DNA from: Adiantum capillus-veneris
Lineage: Eukaryota; Streptophyta; Polypodiopsida; Polypodiales; Pteridaceae
Direction of reading: 5' to 3'
Length of the DNA stretch: 64,000 bases
Assembly (NCBI GenBank): GCA_014529385.2
Contig: CM043966.1
Location: 92,052,587 to 92,116,586 of the forward strand
The translations under genes and the position numbers were made by a program. This document shows positions 58,739 to 64,000 of this stretch, one piece after another. Below the pieces are notes generated by a model. The model was given only the letters and a program-made list of their open reading frames with translations, ran no database searches and was not told the DNA's origin. Position 1 is the first letter of the stretch. Every line of letters begins with the position of its first letter.

Positions 58739-60059
58739 CACTAGGTTGGTAATGGGACACTTTTATGTCCTATTAAGTGACCATTTCCCTTGAATTATAT
58801 CAAGAGTTTCAAAATGGATTTTGAGGTTCTATCTATCTAGAAAGTTGTCTCATGAGCTTAAAAAAACTTGACATTTTTTTGGAATATCAATTCCATCTTT
58901 AACCTTGTCCTTGCACAACATTTCACAACTTAAACTGTGTGAAAAAATGGGTCCTGTTTTTGGCTTTTTTCAACTTTTTGAAACTATACCACTCTAGAAT
59001 TCATGTTTGTGAGGTCTATAATGCTAGAGAACTATCTTTGGTAGTCCTCAACATGTCTTGATGCTTCTAGGGATAAATAAATGTTAAAGTTGTAAGTTAT
59101 GACCAAATTACAAAAATTGTCAAATCCTATTTTTTAGTTAATTTTAGCTCTTCTATGATTTTTTTGGTGGCTTTCATGATATCCAAATGCATTTTTGATT
59201 TTCTATGGCGCATATTGTAACATAAAGCTAATATTCCCTGAGTTTTGGGGCACCTAATACCCTATTTTGCATAGTACACAATGATGGTTGATTTTTTCAA
59301 ATATAGAAGAAAACGAAACATTCTAATACATCAAGTATAGCTTTTTCAATATTTCTAGTTTCTTGTGACAACTATATGCATTTTGTAGGTAGTAACCATA
59401 TCTAGTCATAAGGATCAAATTTGGCTAGATATTGAATAGTTTCTATGGGATTCTACAACTCATATTGTTGAACCTAGTTTTTTCATGTTTGCTGTATTTA
59501 GCACTTCATCTTTGTCCCCAAGATTCCCCTTGGTAAGAGATGTATTATTCTTTTGACATGCTCCATGGATCCTTATGAACCTAAAGGACAACAGGGAACT
59601 AAGAAAAAATGCATATATTATTTGTATTGAGGGTGGCTATAGAAACTTTGATGATAGGTTTGCAGATTGGTAAAAATTCAACTTTTTTGTACCTATTTCT
59701 TTTGGCAAAACAACAAATAGTGAGTGAGAAGCACTCATATGTTTTGATCACCAACCCATTGAAGTTAACTAGGGAATTTATCTCAAGTCCTACAAAAATC
59801 CCTAATCTTATTTTTATGCAACAAAACATAAGAAATGACTATTTTGACGAAAATGTACTGGTCCATCAACTTTGGATGCTTGGTGTGACCAAAAGATGAG
59901 AAATTTTACAAGTTTCTTATTTTTTCCATGTGTAGTAGGCCTTGAACTATAACCTCATGAAAGGATTTTACAAAATGAGTGGATCTACTATGGTTTTGGA
60001 GGTTTTTTTCAAAACGCTGAAAGGACACTTTTATGTGCTGTTGGGTTACCAACCTAGTG
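58739..60059. mobile_element. TTAA-flanked inverted-repeat element, 1,321 bp
   Basis: The left end CACTAGGTTGGTAA and right end TTACCAACCTAGTG are perfect 14-bp inverted repeats, both flanked by TTAA (58735-58738, 60060-60063). A second partial match (ACACTTTTATGT) lies inside each end. The TTAA flank is the piggyBac signature. Although the tip spells CACTA, the 3-bp flanks are TAA and TTA, which is not a CACTA-type duplication. The inside has only a 96-codon unassigned frame (59609-59899), so it is non-autonomous. Confidence 0.6.
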
Positions 60060-60063
60060 TTAA

Positions 60064-60470
60064 TGTAAATGTAAACGTATTTAAAATAGCGATGATGATT
60101 GATGCTCTTTAGAAAGATACACAAGAATTTTTAACATATATGCAAATTGTTGCAAATTCATTTTTACAGAGAATTTCTGTAAATGTAGCGATAAAAATAC
60201 CGATGATGCTCGGGGTCCTTTAAAAAGATAAAAATGAATACATAACATGCAAATTGTGATGATCGATGAATGATGAATAGTTTTAACATTTAAAATAGCG
60301 ATGATTGATGATTGATGATTGATAAATGATGAATATTTAACATTCAAAATAGCGATGAATGATTGATGATTGATGAATATATATTAGACATGAAATTGTG
60401 ATGATTGATGAATATTTAGTATTTAAAATATCAATGATTGATGAATAAAGCATTCTTTTGAATATTATTA
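60064..60470. repeat. GATGATTGATGAAT-rich simple repeat
   Basis: Many variants of GATTGATGATTGATGAATA with AAAATAGCGATGA and AACATGCAAATTGTGATGAT, forming a degenerate tandem region. Confidence 0.85.
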
Positions 60471-60540
60471 GCTAGTATATAATATCATAAGGACAGTTAA
60501 AACAACAAATCAAACAATTGTATATGAAATACTCTTCAGA

Positions 60541-60920
60541 GCCGGTTACCGACTAAGTATTTCATATACTTAATACTTGAAAAATTGAGTGCACATACAT
60601 ACAAATTATATGACGTTTGTATGGCCGGGTTAACGACCTGAACGCCACATTTATGAGAAAACAGATGCTTCCAACAATCGACACTCAATTAGCCACGTTC
60701 CCGACCGAGTGCTGCCTGAATCTAAGGGAAAATAATGGCTTGCATAGGAGCATCATATAGCCGCGTTACCGATCGATGCCCACATGTTTTTGGGAAAAGG
60801 GGAAGGGATGTTGACTTACCATAAGGATAATAGATTCGCCGCTTTACCGATGTAGTACCTAAACAATAAGAGAATACTTACCACAAGGACACCATTTTCC
60901 CCGTGTCACCGAGGTGATGC
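60541..60920. repeat. Degenerate periodic GCCG(C)GTTACCGA motif, six copies
   Basis: Related motifs start near 60541, 60623, 60692, 60759, 60838 and 60899: GCCGGTTACCGA, GCCGGGTTAACGA, GCCACGTTCCCGA, GCCGCGTTACCGA, GCCGCTTTACCGA and CCCGTGTCACCGA. Spacing is 60-82 bp and each is followed by a TGCC/TACC-like block. The surroundings are AT-rich, so the motif stands out. Function unknown. Confidence 0.65.
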
Positions 60921-60959
60921 CTCCGTGGTAAGCACTATTCCATAGAACAGCTTACGCAC

Positions 60960-61170
60960 ACATTCCCATTATGTGGTAAGGTACCTTATCATTGCTGTGC
61001 AATATGACAAAAGGCACGCTATCACACAACGTATATACACACACAACATTAAACCCGGGTCGTGTGGTCAGGTACTTTGCTACTGTTGTGCACTACGATG
61101 CAGAGCACACTCCCACACGACCCCCTCTCTCCCTCTCTCCTCTCTCCTCTCGACATACCTGCAAAGGCGA
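60960..61170. repeat. About 100-bp imperfect duplication
   Basis: GTGGTAAGGTACCTTATCATTGCTGTGCAATA (60972 on) is repeated as GTGGTCAGGTACTTTGCTACTGTTGTGCACTA (61062 on), each followed by a CACACGAC/CACAACG segment. Confidence 0.65.
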
Positions 61171-61173
61171 TCC

Positions 61174-61177
<4 letters not shown>

Positions 61178-61250
<73 letters not shown>

Positions 61251-61252
61251 GT
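61178..61252. repeat. (GT)n microsatellite
   Basis: A long GT run with a single interruption. Confidence 0.97.
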
Positions 61253-61522
61253 GAAGATAGCTCAAAGAATAATGCCGGCGGGCCCGATCGAGGCCCTATA
61301 TATATAATTTTGTGGGTCTGCCGAGCTTTAGAGTTACCCCGACGGGCTTGTAGAGAAAACGTAAAAGCCCGATGGGATTTTAGTGGATTTCCAAGTCGCT
61401 CTTGATCAGATTGTTTGTGATCATGTTAAGTGTAATCATGTAAATGTGTCAATAAGACCTTGTGATCACACAAAATTTGTGGTAATTACGTAAATATTAA
61501 ATCCCTGCAGGGGGAGCCTAGA

Positions 61523-62275
61523 ATGATGAGAATGGTAGAAAAAATGCGAAGAATGCGACCATCTCAAGTGGCAAAGTGTGTGCCCAAAAAGTACAACGGA
61601 TCAGGAGATCCCTACGTACATGTTTCACTCTTCAAGAAATTCTTAAGAGCGGAACAAGTTGTAAATTTATATACACAGTATGAAGGATTTGGTTTGACTT
61701 TGGAAGGAACCGCATTGACTTGGTTTCAACCATTGAACAATAGAGATTTTCTTGAACATTGATAAACTCTTGCGAGATTTTATTGACGACTTCTCCAAAA
61801 GAAGAATCAAGAACAACACGGTTTTCCAAATGTATGCTTTTAAGCAAAAAGAGAACAAAAGGTGAAGGAAGTTTCCCTTTGATTCAAACAGTATATTGAG
61901 AGATGTCCTACACAAGAGTTACCACAAGATGTTTGACTATCAGTTCTCTTTATAAAGGGCTTGAGAAATGAAACTCTCAAGAAGGATTTTCACTTAAAGG
62001 CATGAACCACATTTGATCAAGTCACTAGAGAGGCATTGTACCTAGTTGATAGCTGCAAGACATACGAAAAGGTAATAAACGATGCAGGCATGAATACCAA
62101 TAGCACCCCTTCTACCATTAGGGGGTCATCTATGAAACGTAGTGCTCCTACTTCAATCACACAAATTGTTAATCAAGTAGTCGAGGAAGTGATCCAAAGA
62201 ATAAACCAAATGTACATACAAAAACCAATCTATGATAAACGTCGCCACAAGCAGCGAATGCTCCAAGGATATTGA
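61523..62275 (+). pseudogene. Retrotransposon gag remnant
   Basis: The frame has PKKYNGSGDPYVHVSLFKKF, then LTLEGTALTWFQPLNNRD, the typical Retrotrans_gag core. After stops and frameshifts, FIKGLRNETLKKDF, TFDQVTREALYLVDSCKTYEKV and a basic C-terminal part continue to 62275. Sequence at 61260-61513 upstream may be its LTR and leader (ends AAATCCCTGCA then GGGGGAGCC). No protease or pol follows; a dispersed repeat begins about 62385. Confidence 0.8.
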
Positions 62276-62384
62276 AATGGTGTGCAAATGAGAGAGAATA
62301 CACCACCACAATACGAATGAGTGTTTTTAGCACCAAAATTATGTGAGGGAAACTTTTGTACGAACCTCTAGTGATGCAACAATT

Positions 62385-63230
<846 letters not shown>

Positions 63231-64000
63231 CCCTTTTTGGCCTAACAAGGCCATATAGAGGACTTGGTAGAGAAAACGTGTAAATATCTCACCATCAAAA
63301 GTTTCACTATCACATTAAATGTAATGTACCTTTTGTTTGCACTTTAGCCTTTTCATCACCATTTGATTACATACAATATGATTTTTTCTTCATTTTAGTG
63401 TTCTTGAAAGGTGTCTCTATATTGGTGTTGATATGAGGTATAAAGGAGATCCTCTCCCTCTCTCTAACTGATGAAAATAAGGGTAAATTTGAAATTCTTT
63501 TGATTTTTAAGTCAAAATTTGAAATAATAACACTAAAACTCGTATAAATTTCTCGAATTTTTAAAAAGCAAGCTCAAAATATATTTGAGATTTTACAATT
63601 TTAGCCGATTAAAATACATTGGATCCCAATTTTTTTCCAATACTACCTCCCCCCCCTCCCTCCCTCCCTCTCTCTTTCACTCACTCACACTCTTTTGAAT
63701 TTTTTTATAAAAATAGAATAAAATTACAAAAATACCGATTATTTTGTAAAATTTCCAATGTTTGAATTTTTTATAAAAATACAGTAAAATTACAAAAAAT
63801 ACCGATTATTTTGTAAAATTTCATCCTTGAAACTACCCAAAGGAAATTTTGTATGTTTTTAAAAATGATTTTTCTCAAACTATGATGTCACACACACACA
63901 CACACACACACACACAATTTATTACAACTAAAAATATTGCCTTCTTGAGGCCACCGTAAAAACTTTACCTTGTTTTTTTGTCAAGAGAAAATGGCACTCT
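63231..64000. repeat. AT-rich end of window with 67-bp tandem duplication and CA tract
   Basis: A unit with TTTGAATTTTTTATAAAAATA and ATACCGATTATTTTGTAAAATTT occurs twice (63694-63760, 63761-63828). A CA tract is at 63888-63916. The last 35 bases match 46260-46295, so the dispersed repeat continues beyond the window. No gene seen. Confidence 0.75.

Noticed and set aside
58739-60059. A fourth CACTA element
   Set aside because: The tip spells CACTA, but the TIR differs from the local family, there are no AGCGACGC repeats, and the flanks are TTAA rather than a 3-bp direct repeat.

Overview
This window looks like repeat-rich nuclear DNA of a land plant. The evidence is a Ty3/gypsy chromovirus with a C-terminal chromodomain, two-gene CACTA (En/Spm) transposons with plant-type introns, hAT transposases with BED/DUF659/dimerisation regions, LINE and copia remnants, a primer-binding site matching initiator tRNA-Met, and very abundant GA/CT and GT/CA microsatellites. 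I cannot name the species. I found no rRNA or tRNA gene, no CRISPR array, and no intact host gene that I recognise. Almost everything that encodes protein is mobile or was broken by mobile elements.

Layout. 1-5912 is the 3' part of a chromovirus (RT-RNaseH-integrase-chromodomain) plus a 3.5-kb 3' LTR. It is inserted in exon 3 of the tnpA gene of CACTA copy 1 (5913-11072). 11.4-13.3 kb holds a broken hAT transposase joined to a broken LINE RT. 14.2-20.2 kb is mostly unassigned: dispersed repeats plus a degraded coding region with a recognisable intron. 20184-25829 is a second, minus-strand element of the same LTR family. It has a 4-kb 5' LTR, tRNA-Met PBS and broken gag, lacks pol, and is flanked by the target duplication CTTAT. 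28449-36144 is CACTA copy 2, complete and flanked by GAA. 37581-44815 is CACTA copy 3, flanked by CAA, decayed, and carrying a 229-bp MITE and a 250-bp foldback. 45-52 kb has dispersed repeats, a copia 3' end with LTR, microsatellites and LTR-like remnants. 52.9-55.2 kb is a second broken hAT transposase. 55.2-58.2 kb holds minus-strand RING-like and protein-kinase pseudogenes. 58739-60059 is a TTAA-flanked inverted-repeat element. 61.5-62.3 kb is another gag remnant. The end of the window is dispersed repeat and AT-rich DNA.

How the parts fit together. All three CACTA copies have the same orientation (genes on the minus strand) and show three stages of decay. Copy 2 has matched termini and target duplication. 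Its six tnpD exons splice to an uninterrupted 1,104-codon frame and its three tnpA exons to 371 codons, so it could be autonomous and could supply transposase to the other two. Three of the insertions sit inside longer open frames that rejoin when the element and one target duplication are removed.

The observations most worth a second look are: the apparently intact CACTA copy 2; the long foldback inside CACTA copy 3; a short protein frame conserved inside the LTRs of two diverged gypsy copies; tRNA-like A/B-box motifs repeated in the CACTA 5' regions; and the TTAA-flanked element at 58.7 kb.
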